Source: Verrucomicrobiales bacterium (GTDB lineage: Bacteria > Verrucomicrobiota > Verrucomicrobiia > Verrucomicrobiales > DEV007). Taken from it: a DNA stretch of 59,313 nucleotides. The notes under the pieces are model-generated. The model was not told the origin of the DNA. It did not search any database and worked only from the letters and a program-made list of their open reading frames with translations. The position numbers and the translations under genes were made by a program. The stretch spans positions 61,021 through 120,333 of the forward strand of contig JARGPH010000017.1 in the NCBI GenBank assembly GCA_029213065.1, read 5' to 3'. Shown in pieces: positions 10,401 through 19,083 of the stretch. Within the stretch, counting starts at the first letter, position 1. Each line of letters begins with the position of its first letter.

Positions 10401-10603
10401 TCCAGTGGAGTCGCCACGGTGTCGGAGATGACCTGCGGCCCCGCTCCGGGGTAGTTGGCACTGACCACGATGGTGGGCGGTGCGATTTCAGGGTAGAGCG
10501 CGACGGGGAGGTTGAAGTAGGCCAGTCCGCCAACGATGACCGTGATGATCGATACGACCCACGCGAAGATGGGGCGGTCGATGAAGAAGTGTGAAAATTT
10601 CAT
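7445..10603 (-). CDS. RND multidrug efflux transporter, inner-membrane pump (HAE1/AcrB family)
   Basis: 1052 aa, standard for AcrB homologues. MKFSHFFIDRPIFAWVVSI is the classic N-terminus. Two sets of six helices flank two large periplasmic loops. The proton-relay helix reads GIVVDDAIVVVENIER, with the conserved aspartate pair. It uses the proton gradient to expel hydrophobic drugs, bile salts or solvents. It is the last gene of an operon with the adaptor (24 nt upstream) and the outer-membrane channel. No TetR or MarR regulator is adjacent, which is unusual for such operons. Confidence 0.95.
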   Translation of the reverse strand: MKFSHFFIDRPIFAWVVSIITVIVGGLAYFNLPVALYPEIAPPTIVVSANYPGAGPQVISDTVATPLEQEINGVENMLYMSSQSTSDGTMSITITFELGTDLDEAQVLVQNRVALAEPRLPEEVRQFGVSTTKSSPDLLMVVHLKSPDDTYDQLYIANYASLKVLDVVRRLKGVGQLNVRGGSDYNMRVWLDPERLASLDMTPGDVVEALQEQNVQVAAGTIGQQPTAADDAFQYTVNTLGRLEDEEQFDDIVVKTGSDGRIVKLKDVARVELGALDYSSISYLNGQPAVAILVFQRPGSNALDTAEEMISTMDTLAKDFPAGLEYDIVYNPTVVVDESIKAVKHTIFEAVLLVILVVLVFLQGWRATIIPLLAIPVSLVGTFAIMSGLGYSLNNLSLFGLVLSIGIVVDDAIVVVENIERNIEKGLSPRSAARKAMNEVGGAVIATSLVLVAVFVPTAFISGISGQFYQQFAITVAVSTIISSIVSLTLSPAMGAVLLKSHDSKRDWFERLLNFLFGWFFRIFNRIFDGITSVYSGLIRRMVRTAVISLVAFVGLIGLTGFMFQKVPTGFIPAQDQGYAIIAVQLPPGASLMRTDAVVKEVGALIDEIPGIGGVVSFAGFNGATRANAVNAGALFPIFDSFEDRVANGGPTAPELYAALREKVAHIQDAFIVVVEPPSVRGLGTSGGFKLWVQDKNDAGLEALGEATHALAAAANEEPGFAQVYTPFAAATPQYFAEVNRVKAKMLDVPLSNVFSTLQYYLGSVFVNEFNLFGRTYRVTAQADASYRDAPSDVSKLKTRNRQGGMVPLGSLVEMQETVGADRVTRYNLYPAAELVGSPMPWMSSGEALATMERIADETLPPGFDFEWTDIAYQQKAAGNTAVYIFPLCVLFVFLMLAAQYESWGLPLAVILIVPMCLLSAIVGVWIRGSDNNILVQIGFVVLVGLACKNAILIVEFAKQLEDEGRNRFEAAIEAATLRLRPILMTSFAFILGVVPLMIAKGAGAEMRNALGTAVFSGMLGVTFFGLLLTPVFYTVIRKFAKEKPVIADDDA

Positions 10604-10627
10604 GACGAATCAGGTTCAGTCTAAGTC

Positions 10628-11821
10628 TTACTCGGACTTCGCTGTATCAGTGGACTCCGCAGTCGGATCGCTTTCGATGACGGGCGCGATCACCTCTTCG
10701 ATGGGGGAGACAGTCGTGCCGGGGCGAATCCGTTGAAGGCCGTTGATGACGACCCTGTCACCTGCTGCCACGCCGCTCCGGATGACGCGAAGTCCATCGA
10801 TGAGGGGGCCCAGTTCGACCCCGTGACGCACCGCGAGATTCTGGTCGTCGACGACCCAGACAAAGTTCTCTGACTGATCACGCCCAATCGCTTTGTCGGG
10901 AATCTGAACAGCCCCTTCGAGAACGCTCCCTTGAAGCCGGATCCGGGTGAAGAGACCCGGAGTGAGGGTTCTGTCAGGATTGTCAAAAACAGCCCGTCCC
11001 TGAATCGTTGAGGTATTGCGGTCGACCGCATTCTCCACGAAATCCATGACCCCCTTGTGGGGAAATCCTTTTTCATCGGCCAGCCCCAGCTCAACGGGGT
11101 TGGCAGTGCCATCACGGGAGGTGGCGCGTTTTCCTTCGAGGTCGAGTCGGAGGTATTTGAGGTAAGCGGCTTCGTCGGCTTCGAAATAGCAGTGAATCGG
11201 ATCTACGGATCGAATCGTCGTCAAGAGCGTCGAGGCTCCTGATCCGCCGGTGACGAGGTTTCCGGGGGTGACGAGATCACGGCTGATTCGGCCGGCGACG
11301 GGAGCTTTCACTTCGGTGAATTCGAGATCGAGATTCACGGCGGCGAGTTCCGCCTGCGCTGCCTGCACTTCTGCTGTCGCGGCCAGTTCCGAACCACGGC
11401 GGATATCGACCTCCTCGGCGGAGATCGCGTTGGTTTTCAAGAGGGACTCGGCCCGTTTCAGGTTTGTCCGTGCCAGTGTCAGTGATGCATTCGCCTGAGC
11501 GAGCTGAGCTTTTGCTCTGTCCACCTGTGCCTGGTAGGGGCGGGGATCGATCGTGAAAAGGAGATCGCCGACCTCGACGATCTGGCCGTCTTTGAAATGG
11601 GTTTTCTCAAGATAGCCGCTGACACGGGCCCTCAGTTCAACATCGTCGATCGCGACGAGCCGGCCTACATACTCGTCCCACTCGGTGATGTCGCGGGCGA
11701 TCGCTTTTCCAACCGTGACTTCAGGTGCTCCCGGCTCCGGTGGTGGTCCTTCCTTTTCTGCTCCGCAGCTGATGAGGAGGGCGGAAATACCGAGAGTGGA
11801 GAGAAATGAAGTCTTATGCAT
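10628..11821 (-). CDS. RND efflux periplasmic adaptor (membrane fusion lipoprotein)
   Basis: 397 aa. The signal sequence ends in a lipobox (LISC, then GAEKEGPP), so it should be lipid-anchored in the periplasm. A barrel-sandwich half (VGRLVAIDDVELRARVSGYLEKTHFKD is the start of this region, given here only as its key part GYLEKTHFKDGQIVEVGD), a coiled-coil hairpin (AKAQLAQANASLTLARTNLK) and a closing lipoyl half (VKAPVAGRISRDLVTPGN) follow in the order expected for AcrA/MexA. It links the inner-membrane pump to the outer-membrane channel, both encoded in the same operon with gaps of 24 and 12 nt. Confidence 0.93.
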   Translation of the reverse strand: MHKTSFLSTLGISALLISCGAEKEGPPPEPGAPEVTVGKAIARDITEWDEYVGRLVAIDDVELRARVSGYLEKTHFKDGQIVEVGDLLFTIDPRPYQAQVDRAKAQLAQANASLTLARTNLKRAESLLKTNAISAEEVDIRRGSELAATAEVQAAQAELAAVNLDLEFTEVKAPVAGRISRDLVTPGNLVTGGSGASTLLTTIRSVDPIHCYFEADEAAYLKYLRLDLEGKRATSRDGTANPVELGLADEKGFPHKGVMDFVENAVDRNTSTIQGRAVFDNPDRTLTPGLFTRIRLQGSVLEGAVQIPDKAIGRDQSENFVWVVDDQNLAVRHGVELGPLIDGLRVIRSGVAAGDRVVINGLQRIRPGTTVSPIEEVIAPVIESDPTAESTDTAKSE

Positions 11822-11833
11822 GTTGAAAAATAG

Positions 11834-13243
11834 CTACCATCGACCGCCAAGCGATCGAATCAGGTTGACCGAGTTGACGTAGTCGTCCCCGGTGAGTGTC
11901 GCGAGGGCACGCTCTGTGGTCAGGGCGGTCCGCTCGGCATCGAGAACGAAAAGATAATCAACGAGCCCGGCGTCATACTGCTCGGTGGTGAGGGCGCGGG
12001 CGCGCTTCGCGGATCGCACCGCCTCGCTCTGTGCATTGGTCTGGACACGAAGGTGCTTCCACGCGGCGAGGTTGGTCTCGACTTCTGAGATGGCGGTGAG
12101 GATCGTTCCCTCGTAGGTCTCGCGTGACTCCTCGAAAGCGGCTTCGGCCCGCTCGAGATTCGCTTTGTTTCGGAAGCCCTGGAAGATCGGCAGTGAAACG
12201 GAGGGATTGATAACCCAGGCTCCGGCGCTCGACTGGAATAGATTTCCGACCTCAGAAGCGCTTACACCGACATTACCGACGAGCGTGATCGACGGGTAAA
12301 ACTCGGCTGTGGCAACGCCGATGCGTGCTCCGGCAGCTGCCATGTTTCGTTCTGCCACGCGAATGTCAGGACGGGCGCGAAGGAGTTCGGAAGGGAGACC
12401 GGAGGGAACCCGTGGAGGGGTTCCTGAGAGGGGACGGCTTCCCAGTGAAAAACCCGAAGCTGGTGCTCCGATAAGGAGAGCGAGAGCATTTTCATACTGG
12501 GAACGCTGTCTGCGCAAGGCGGCGATCTCGGCTTTACTTTGTGAGAGTTGTGTTTTTGCCTGAGCGAGGTCGAGCTCGCCGACGACTCCCTGATCGAAGC
12601 GTTCTTTGACCAGTTTCACGGAGTCCTGTCGAAGGCTGACGCTTTCGGCGACGAGATTGATCTCGCGGTCGAGAGCACGGATTCGAAAATAGGTGCTTGC
12701 GAGATCGGCTTCCACGGAAAGACGCATCGCGGCAAATTCCTCCTCCTGGGCTTGCGCATCCGCAGTGCTCGCTTCGGTGCTGCGTCGCACGCGGCCGAAA
12801 AGATCGATTTCCCAGGCGGCATTTACGGGCAATGAATAGGTCGAGGTTGTTCGGCCTCTATTCTGAAATCCGGCAGTGTTCCCGAAGTCGAGCTCACTGG
12901 AGGTTTCACTGTGATTGAAATCGGCTGCGGTATCAATTTGAGGAAACAAATCGGCTCGCGTTACGCGGATGGTGGAGCGGGCCTGTTGGACTCGCTGAAA
13001 GGAGGCGCGCAAGCTGCGGTTCTGTCCGTGGGCCGCATCGACCAGCTTATTCAGTTGCGTGTCGTTGAAAATCTTCCACCAATCTTCACGGCAGGCGCTG
13101 CCTTCCGCTTTGCTCGAACCATTTTTGTAAGCAGACGGAACCGGAGCGTCCGGAGTTTCGTAATCAGGACCGACGGTGCACCCTGTCAAAACGACAGAAG
13201 CAAGAAGGACGGCACCAAATGTTAGATTGAGTTTATTTTTCAC
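11834..13243 (-). CDS. RND efflux outer-membrane factor (OprM/NodT-type lipoprotein)
   Basis: An outer-membrane channel of the TolC/OprM family. The GTG at 13243 gives 469 aa, the usual family length, and starts a clean signal peptide with lipobox LTGC followed by TVGPDYETP. The frame remains open to an ATG at 13339, which would add 32 residues before the signal and is less likely. Family marks are DWWKIFNDTQLNKLV, LFPQIDTAADF, the paired helical OEP repeats and LLRARPDIRVAERNM. It forms the exit duct of the adjacent RND pump and is the first gene of that operon. Confidence 0.9.
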   Translation of the reverse strand: MKNKLNLTFGAVLLASVVLTGCTVGPDYETPDAPVPSAYKNGSSKAEGSACREDWWKIFNDTQLNKLVDAAHGQNRSLRASFQRVQQARSTIRVTRADLFPQIDTAADFNHSETSSELDFGNTAGFQNRGRTTSTYSLPVNAAWEIDLFGRVRRSTEASTADAQAQEEEFAAMRLSVEADLASTYFRIRALDREINLVAESVSLRQDSVKLVKERFDQGVVGELDLAQAKTQLSQSKAEIAALRRQRSQYENALALLIGAPASGFSLGSRPLSGTPPRVPSGLPSELLRARPDIRVAERNMAAAGARIGVATAEFYPSITLVGNVGVSASEVGNLFQSSAGAWVINPSVSLPIFQGFRNKANLERAEAAFEESRETYEGTILTAISEVETNLAAWKHLRVQTNAQSEAVRSAKRARALTTEQYDAGLVDYLFVLDAERTALTTERALATLTGDDYVNSVNLIRSLGGRW

Positions 13244-13441
13244 AGCAGGACTCGTTGAGATTTTGCCGGCAGTTTGTTTAGAACGGGCTGCCAGTATTCG
13301 GTTTAAATAACTAAAGGGATTTCGAGTCCGATCAATCATTCGTCAACCCCTGATACTGCTACCAGCTCTACGCAAAGCGGACTTACGACGGAGGTAGGAC
13401 AAGCCCCTTACAAAAATGTTGTCCTAAATAACCGATTTTTT

Positions 13442-13978
13442 TTGCAGCTCCGGCTATATCTATCGGTGGTGACCGGAATCACTGGAATAGAGCGGGCTTG
13501 TGAGAACTGGCTGCCGGACGCACCCGGGGGATTGTGTGAACTTTTTCACAAAGAAACGCCGGTTCGCGTTTCAATCAGAAAGGGAGTCGTCCGGAATCGG
13601 TATTTTGCCTGTTATAAGATTGCCGTTACGCTTTCGGCAAAGTTTTCATGTGAGGATGCCTTTGTTGGAATGATAGAAGTGGTCGATTTTGAATCCTACA
13701 GCTGGATCCTGTTTAAGAAGGACGATGGCTTGCTCCTCGATGTGCAATGCAGCCACAGCGCCTTCGGGTATTCCTTTCTCATGGCTCTGAATTCAGACGA
13801 AAGTGAGGCGTATCAAAAGAGAGGCCGGGAATACCTCACGGAACTGGCCGGTGCCATTCAGTATTCCGCGCCGGGGATCAGGGGCTCCCGTTCCCCCTAT
13901 ACAAGCCGCGACGTGACATCTGAATTGGGCGAAGCGATCTCAAAAGCTTTTTTGGAATGGAAAGCTGCCCGGGAATGA
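13442..13978 (+). CDS. Hypothetical protein, 178 aa
   Basis: I do not recognise this family. The frame is open from 13442, with a GTG at about 13469 as another possible start. The protein is mixed alpha/beta in appearance, with no signal peptide, membrane helix or cysteine motif, and has an acidic-basic C-terminus (LGEAISKAFLEWKAARE). It is divergent from the efflux operon and precedes ilvB by 179 bp. It could be a real gene, since the codon pattern looks protein-like and no better frame competes, but there is no convincing ribosome-binding site. Confidence 0.45.
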   Translation: MQLRLYLSVVTGITGIERACENWLPDAPGGLCELFHKETPVRVSIRKGVVRNRYFACYKIAVTLSAKFSCEDAFVGMIEVVDFESYSWILFKKDDGLLLDVQCSHSAFGYSFLMALNSDESEAYQKRGREYLTELAGAIQYSAPGIRGSRSPYTSRDVTSELGEAISKAFLEWKAARE

Positions 13979-14157
13979 GGAGAGGTAGCCATGAAGGTCT
14001 GATTGCTTAGGATGACAATAGGGATTTATCCGCAAAGTTGAAATTTTTCAGGAGTTTTCTGTCTGAAAAGTGATGTTTTTGACCTAAGTTGGCTAAATTG
14101 GGATTGATTGTTTGGTGAAAACTGCGATTATTTCCGCAATTAGCCTTCTAAAATACT

Positions 14158-15894
14158 ATGGCCTCAAAAAAACAACCCGAACTGGACGGAGCTCAGGCTC
14201 TCATCATGACACTCAGCGAACTTGGCGTTGAGTATGTCTTTGGTTACTCCGGAGGTGCTGCACTTCCGATTTTCGATGCTCTTGAAACGGTCAAATCCAA
14301 CATCAAGTTTGTCCTTACCCGTCATGAGCAGGGTGCCTGCCACATGGCTGATGGCTACGCTCGTGCCACCGGGAAGCCGGCTGTGGTTCTCGTGACTTCC
14401 GGTCCCGGTGCAGGTAACACCATTACCGGAATCATGACCGCTCAGATGGACTCCGTTCCAATGATCATTGTGACCGGCCAGCAGGTTACCTGGATGCTCG
14501 GTAAAGATGCTTTTCAGGAAGCTGATATTTTTGGAATCACGATTCCGGTGGTAAAGCACAACTACCTCGTTCGCGAGACGAACGCGCTTCCGCGTATCGC
14601 ACGTGAGGCATACCACATTGCCACCTCAGGCCGTCCCGGTCCTGTTCTCATCGACGTTCCTAAAGACATCAGTCAGTCTCCTTTCACAGGCGATCTTGAT
14701 GCGGAGATCGATCTTCCCGGATATTGTCCTGAAAAAGGGTATGACATCGACGCGGCCTCTCTTGAGGAAGCCGCCCGTCTCATTAACCTCTCGAAGAAGC
14801 CTGTGATTCTCGCAGGTCACGGCGCGATGATTTCCGGAGCGGAGGAGGAGCTCATGACTTTGGCAACGAAGCTCGATTCCCCGGTGACTTCGACTTTGCT
14901 CGGTAAAGGTGTCTTTCCTGAATCTCATCCACTTGCTCTTGGCATGCTGGGTATGCACGGAACCGCTTATGCAAACAAAGCGATCTGTGAGTGTGACCTG
15001 ATCCTGAACATTGGATCCCGTTTTGATGACCGGATCATCGGCCAGGCGGACAAGTTCGGAGCGAACGCAAAAATCGTTCACCTCGACCTCGACGTTTCCG
15101 AGATCGGCAAAATGATTGTTCCTGACGTTACTGTTCTCGGTGATGCGAAGACGACGCTGAGACAGCTTCTGCCTCTTCTCGAGCCGCAAGAGCGCCCTGA
15201 GTGGAACGAGCACATCAACGGCTACAAGAAGAAGTTTCCTCTCGCTTATAAAAAGCAGGGTGGACTCCGCATGCAGCAGGTTCTCGATGAAATTCACGAC
15301 CTTACTGAAGGTGATGCCATCGTCGCAACGGATGTGGGCCAGCACCAGATGTGGGCAGCTCAGTTCTACACGAACGACAAATCTCTGAAATGGCTCAGTT
15401 CCGGTGGTGCCGGCACGATGGGCTTCGGATTCCCTGCCGCGATCGGTGCGCAGTTTGCCTGCCCTGATGCGACCGTGATTTCGGTTTCCGGAGATGGTGG
15501 ATTCCAGATGACACTGTGCGAATTGGCGACAGCGGTGATTCACAAGCTTCCGATCAAGATTCTCGTTCTGAACAACCACTACCTCGGTATGGTTCGTCAG
15601 TGGCAGGAACTCTTCTTCGACAATCGTGAGAGCGGTGTTGATCTGGAAGGGAATCCTGATTTCGTAAAACTGGCCGAGGCCTACGGTGCGAAAGGGATTA
15701 ACATCAAGCGACCGGCTGACGTTCGTAAGAAGCTTCAGGAGGCGCTTGAGTACAATGACGGTCCGATCCTCATCAATGCTGAGTGTATCAAAACGGACAA
15801 CGTGTTCCCGATGATCCCGGCAGGAGCCGCCCTCGAGGACATGCTCACCGAGCCACCGAAGCACAAAATGGCCAAGCCGGTTGGTTCGACCTAA
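14158..15894 (+). CDS. ilvB: Acetolactate synthase large (catalytic) subunit
   Basis: 578 aa, full length. It condenses pyruvate with pyruvate or 2-oxobutyrate, the first common step of branched-chain amino-acid synthesis. The ThDP-activating glutamate is in [19 protein letters not shown]. The FAD/central domain is present, and the C-terminal ThDP site [15 protein letters not shown] with a downstream [16 protein letters not shown] segment is typical of biosynthetic ALS. It is followed 66 nt later by the regulatory subunit gene. A small GAGCC/GGCTC hairpin without a T-run follows the stop. Confidence 0.96.
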   Translation: MASKKQPELDGAQALIMTLSELGVEYVFGYSGGAALPIFDALETVKSNIKFVLTRHEQGACHMADGYARATGKPAVVLVTSGPGAGNTITGIMTAQMDSVPMIIVTGQQVTWMLGKDAFQEADIFGITIPVVKHNYLVRETNALPRIAREAYHIATSGRPGPVLIDVPKDISQSPFTGDLDAEIDLPGYCPEKGYDIDAASLEEAARLINLSKKPVILAGHGAMISGAEEELMTLATKLDSPVTSTLLGKGVFPESHPLALGMLGMHGTAYANKAICECDLILNIGSRFDDRIIGQADKFGANAKIVHLDLDVSEIGKMIVPDVTVLGDAKTTLRQLLPLLEPQERPEWNEHINGYKKKFPLAYKKQGGLRMQQVLDEIHDLTEGDAIVATDVGQHQMWAAQFYTNDKSLKWLSSGGAGTMGFGFPAAIGAQFACPDATVISVSGDGGFQMTLCELATAVIHKLPIKILVLNNHYLGMVRQWQELFFDNRESGVDLEGNPDFVKLAEAYGAKGINIKRPADVRKKLQEALEYNDGPILINAECIKTDNVFPMIPAGAALEDMLTEPPKHKMAKPVGST

Positions 15895-15916
15895 GAGCCG
15901 AAGGCTCACTGTATGC

Positions 15917-15958
15917 TTCTTTACTACTCTAATTCTTTACTACTTTAATTCTTTAAAA
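15917..15958 (+). repeat. Tandem 16-bp repeat in the ilvN leader
   Basis: TTCTTTACTACTCTAA (15917-15932) and TTCTTTACTACTTTAA (15933-15948) are followed by a partial third unit TTCTTTAAAA just before the ilvN ATG. Closely related units occur near the DUF1501 and DUF1553 genes (55876-55910 and 56054-56085). Confidence 0.7.
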
Positions 15959-15960
15959 CC

Positions 15961-16506
15961 ATGTCACGAGCAATTACCACCGCTGACAAAAAACCAAGTC
16001 CCCGTCCCGATGTGAACGGGGGGCACACTCTCAGTATGTATGTGAACAACCAGCCCGGTGTTCTCATGCGTATCTGTCAGATCTTCTCACGCCGCGCTTA
16101 CAACATTGATTCACTGGTTGTGTCTCAGGGACGGGATCCCCGTTTCTCACGGCTCACTCTCGGAATCAGTGGTGACCCTGCAGGATTGCCTCAGATCATC
16201 CTCCAGTGCGACAAACTCGTCGATGTCATTCACTGTTTCGAGCACACTCCAGACAATACCGTTGTCCGCGAGTTGGCATTGATTAAGGTGAAATCGGACA
16301 ACGCGGAGCGCCGCACCGAGATTCTCCAGATCGTCGAGCACTTCGGCGGCAAAACGGTTGATTTCACGGAGTCGTCCGTCGTTATCCGCATCGAAGGCGC
16401 GAGCGACAAAGTCGACGCTTCGATTCGTCTTCTCAACAATTACGAGATCGTCGAGACCGTCCGCACTGGTAAAGTGGTGATGGCTCGCGGCGAGCAGTCC
16501 ACCTGA
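15961..16506 (+). CDS. ilvN: Acetolactate synthase small (regulatory) subunit
   Basis: 181 aa. An N-terminal ACT domain (HTLSMYVNNQPGVLMRICQIF, shown here from its start, continuing into the FSRRAYNIDSLVV segment) binds valine for feedback inhibition and stimulates the IlvB catalytic subunit. The C-terminal half matches the ALS_ss_C domain (RRTEILQIVEHFGGKTVDF, then GKVVMARGEQS). Length is normal for bacterial IlvN/IlvH. It is the second gene of an ilvBN operon and is followed by a terminator hairpin. Valine, leucine and KARI genes are not in the window. Confidence 0.94.
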   Translation: MSRAITTADKKPSPRPDVNGGHTLSMYVNNQPGVLMRICQIFSRRAYNIDSLVVSQGRDPRFSRLTLGISGDPAGLPQIILQCDKLVDVIHCFEHTPDNTVVRELALIKVKSDNAERRTEILQIVEHFGGKTVDFTESSVVIRIEGASDKVDASIRLLNNYEIVETVRTGKVVMARGEQST

Positions 16507-16520
16507 GCCGGTGGGCTCAC

Positions 16521-16555
16521 ACTTCCCGCTAATTTTTGCGGGGAGTCAGTCTTTT
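16521..16555 (+). terminator. Terminator after ilvN
   Basis: ACTTCCCGC (16521-16529) pairs with GCGGGGAGT (16538-16546) over an 8-nt loop, and TCTTTT follows. An additional TGAGCC/GGCTCA hairpin lies directly at the ilvN stop. Confidence 0.6.
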
Positions 16556-16671
16556 GCGAAACGAAGTCGAGGTGGAAACACTTCGGCTTCGTTGTGCAGA
16601 GAGCCCCGGTTCGCGATTCAACAGGGTCAGGTCGACGGCTCAACCCTGTTGGGTGGCGGCCGGAACTCTGT

Positions 16672-17370
16672 CTATGCCGCGCAGTCCTTGTTTTTGCCTG
16701 TGCCCTGGAGTGACTGCATCATCAGTCGCACGACGTGGGGGAAAGAGCGCCACGAATGAATCGGAATAGGATTGGATTCGCAGCTACCGGTTCCGAGTAT
16801 TTCCACGACGACGTTGTCCCATTGTTTTGCGGCCATGGTTGATTCCTTCGCGAGGACCTTCTCGACCTTTGTTCCGTGGCTCATTTCAGTTTTTACCCAG
16901 GTCGAGAGAAGCGCCTCCTGATGCTTCAGATGTGCACCCAGTTTTTGGCGATGTTCGGAGAGCAGGGGAGTGGCTTCAAGCAGTTCACGGGGGAGGGCGT
17001 CGATGAGCTTGGTGACAGCCCGGAGTTCCACGGCGAGTCGTCTAACAGATTCCCAACGGCATCCGGATTGTGAGAGGATCGTGAGGAGGTCGAGTTCCCA
17101 CTGCCTGGCTGCCGGACTCGTGAGCGCAGCAATGGCGGGGACGAGGATTCCGTCTGAGAGGTTTTGGAGAAAGTCCTGATTCGACTGAAGGTCGGCAAGG
17201 AGCCCTTCGTCGCAGATTTCTGAGAGAGAAGAAGTGCGATAGGAGGTTTTCTCGATGGCACACATGAGGATGTATTCTCTGAGGATGAGCTCATGCAGGG
17301 TGCTGTCGGATTCGGGTTCGGATGAACCAATCAAACTGTCGAGAGCGAGCGGGGTGTTGGGAAACTTCAT
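16672..17370 (-). CDS. Hypothetical helical protein in the putative sigma54 regulon
   Basis: 232 aa from the ATG at 17370 (MKFPNTPLALDSLIG). The longer frame to 17589 is rejected because its promoter lies within it. Family not recognised. The sequence appears almost entirely helical (LHELILREYILMCAIEK, LLTILSQSGCRWESVRRLAVE, HQEALLSTWVKTEM), with no signal peptide or membrane helix, somewhat like four-helix stress proteins. A strong sigma54-like element lies 15 nt upstream of the start. An AGGGAGGG sequence precedes the ATG, but it would mostly fall upstream of the predicted transcription start. It is divergent from the 17741 gene, sharing its control region. Confidence 0.7.
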   Translation of the reverse strand: MKFPNTPLALDSLIGSSEPESDSTLHELILREYILMCAIEKTSYRTSSLSEICDEGLLADLQSNQDFLQNLSDGILVPAIAALTSPAARQWELDLLTILSQSGCRWESVRRLAVELRAVTKLIDALPRELLEATPLLSEHRQKLGAHLKHQEALLSTWVKTEMSHGTKVEKVLAKESTMAAKQWDNVVVEILGTGSCESNPIPIHSWRSFPHVVRLMMQSLQGTGKNKDCAA

Positions 17371-17384
17371 GCCCTCCCTTCTTT

Positions 17385-17399
17385 GCAGGGGGAGTGCCA
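17385..17399 (-). promoter_or_regulatory. Sigma54-like promoter of the 16672-17370 gene
   Basis: TGGCACTCCCCCTGC matches the TGGCACG-N4-TTGC consensus with the invariant GG and GC 12 nt apart. The -12 C is 15 nt before the ATG at 17370. A one-half-degenerate dyad TGCA-AGA-TGAC (17519-17529) is centred 139 bp upstream; the exact dyad at 17625 is 245 bp away. Confidence 0.65.
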
Positions 17400-17624
17400 A
17401 CGGACCTTTCTTTCGAGCGTTCTCGCTCAAGCTCTTGATAGACAGAGGGTAAAGACCGTTTTTTCTATTCATGCGGCGCGGGCTCTGAGTTGCCCCGCAC
17501 CTCATTATCAGAGCAAACTGCAAGATGACATGGCTTTTTGAAATGTTCATGCACCTCCTTCGCAGAGCAGTCCTCAGTTCAAAAGCCATCGTGCGAATCG
17601 CAGCCCGGGCGGGGGAAGGAGAAT

Positions 17625-17635
17625 TGCAATGTGCA
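17625..17635. promoter_or_regulatory. TGCA-N3-TGCA dyad (putative activator site)
   Basis: TGCAATGTGCA in the divergent intergenic region between 17370 and 17741. It is centred 96 bp upstream of the -12 C of the plus-strand sigma54-like promoter. Confidence 0.6.
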
Positions 17636-17711
17636 TGATCTACCGTTTCGGCGATCTCAATCTCCGCGAGGTGGGCCTACTCCTGCAAGGGTTCGTCGAA
17701 TCGATGTGATC

Positions 17712-17726
17712 TGGAACGATGACAGC
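17712..17726 (+). promoter_or_regulatory. Sigma54-like promoter of the 17741-19063 unit
   Basis: TGGAACGATGACAGC followed by TA has GG and GC with correct spacing and a good -24 box (TGGaACG). The -12 C is 15 nt before the ATG at 17741, so the leader would be about 3 nt. Confidence 0.6.
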
Positions 17727-17740
17727 TACTTAGGGGCGGT

Positions 17741-18142
17741 ATGAAGAAATATGTGTGCATGTTCAATGACAGGTCGCTCGCTGATGAGGTGGTCGATACT
17801 GTCTCCGGGGTTGGCTTTGATGCGATAACGAGGACGGTGACGTGGAATCGATCGAACGGCACCACCGCTGTGACCTACGGCGTGCTGGCAGACGAGTTGG
17901 AAAGAAATCGTGTTCTCGATATCATTGCGGAACACCTCGGGTGGCACAGTGATCTGCTCAAGTGCCCGACCTGCCGCCGTCCCACCCTCGAGCCGCTTTG
18001 CCGATACGGACGGGCGAGATTCAGCCACACGCTGAAGCAAATCAGGGGCTTCGGAAAGAGAGCAAAGTCACCCGTCTTCTGCCGCTACTGCCGACGCGAA
18101 ATGCGATTCGGTGAGGTCGTTGACAATCCATCCAACAACTAA
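17741..18142 (+). CDS. Small protein with two CxxC zinc-ribbon-like motifs
   Basis: 133 aa. The first ~75 residues (MKKYVCMFNDRSLADEVVDT) resemble the ferredoxin-like fold of DUF2007 or 17M-type stress proteins. The C-terminal part has CPTC (residues ~95-98) and CRYC (~117-120), a plausible zinc ribbon, in a basic context. No catalytic motif is seen. It starts a two-gene unit with the MscS-type channel 18 nt downstream, behind a sigma54-like promoter and a TGCA dyad. A role in stress signalling or nucleic-acid binding is only an inference. Confidence 0.7.
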   Translation: MKKYVCMFNDRSLADEVVDTVSGVGFDAITRTVTWNRSNGTTAVTYGVLADELERNRVLDIIAEHLGWHSDLLKCPTCRRPTLEPLCRYGRARFSHTLKQIRGFGKRAKSPVFCRYCRREMRFGEVVDNPSNN

Positions 18143-18160
18143 CTCTTACTTTAACTACCA

Positions 18161-19063
18161 ATGGCTGAATCACAGGAAATAGAAGAATCCGTTCCCACGA
18201 ACGTGAAGGAGGTTACCGACACCCTTCAGGATACAGTGGGAAGCGTCTGGGCAACCTTCATCGAGCGCCTCCCTTTCATCGTTGCCGGAATCGTCGTCTT
18301 GATCGCGACGGCAATCGTTGTTTCGATTTTTACACGACTGCTGAATAAGTTTCTGCGTCGCAATGAGTCGATGCGTGACTCGCTTCGGGATCTTTTGGGG
18401 CGACTCGCATCGATCGCCCTGTGGTTTGTCGGTCTCACGATCGCAGCGATCGTCGTCTTCCCGGGGATTGATCTCGCGAAAGCCCTCGGTGGACTCGGCT
18501 TGCTTTCCGTCGCGGTCGGTCTCGCGTTTCAGGATATTTTCGAGAACTTCTTTGCCGGAATCCTCCTGCTCTGGCGCTTCCCTTTCGAGAAAGGGGACTT
18601 CATTGAGTGCGGAGACGTCGAAGGGAAGGTCGCGGATATCCAGATTCGGATGACCTTGATCAGGAAATCCACGGGGGAGTTGATCATAGTTCCGAACTCG
18701 TATCTCTTCAAAAATCCCGTTGAAGTACTGACCGATAAGCCGTTGCGGCGCGTCCACATCACCGCCGGTGTCGGATACGGTGAGGATGTCGCGGCCTCGA
18801 CCCGGGTGATCATTGACGCCCTCGAATCCTGCGAGTCCGTATCAACGCGGAAACCGGTTGAAGTGTATCCGTCAGGATTCGGTGCCAGCAGCGTAGACAT
18901 CGATGTTGCCTGGTGGACGGATTCCAAGCCGGGCGATGTTCGTCGCTCAAAGGGCGAAGTCATCACTTCGATCAAAGTCGCGCTCGACGAAGCGGGAATC
19001 GAAATTCCCTTTCCTTACCGCACTCTTACCTTCAGTGAACCCCTCAAATTTGAGCGTTCATAA
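18161..19063 (+). CDS. MscS-family mechanosensitive channel
   Basis: 300 aa, close to E. coli MscS (286). There are three hydrophobic helices at about 35-60, 80-105 and 108-130. The pore helix TM3 is Gly/Ala rich (ALGGLGLLSVAVGLAFQDIF) and leads into FENFFAGILLLWRFPFEKGD and the IRMTLIRKSTGELIIVPNS signature of the cytoplasmic beta domain. It releases solutes during hypo-osmotic shock and sits in the inner membrane. It is second in an operon with the small CxxC protein under a sigma54-like promoter, and its leader contains TTACTTTAACTACC, resembling the dispersed 16-bp unit. Confidence 0.92.
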   Translation: MAESQEIEESVPTNVKEVTDTLQDTVGSVWATFIERLPFIVAGIVVLIATAIVVSIFTRLLNKFLRRNESMRDSLRDLLGRLASIALWFVGLTIAAIVVFPGIDLAKALGGLGLLSVAVGLAFQDIFENFFAGILLLWRFPFEKGDFIECGDVEGKVADIQIRMTLIRKSTGELIIVPNSYLFKNPVEVLTDKPLRRVHITAGVGYGEDVAASTRVIIDALESCESVSTRKPVEVYPSGFGASSVDIDVAWWTDSKPGDVRRSKGEVITSIKVALDEAGIEIPFPYRTLTFSEPLKFERS

Positions 19064-19083
19064 GCACCTGTCGACCCGGTCCT

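Noticed and set aside
14626-15909. A 427-aa frame opposite ilvB
   Set aside because: It is a shadow of ilvB with no family features.
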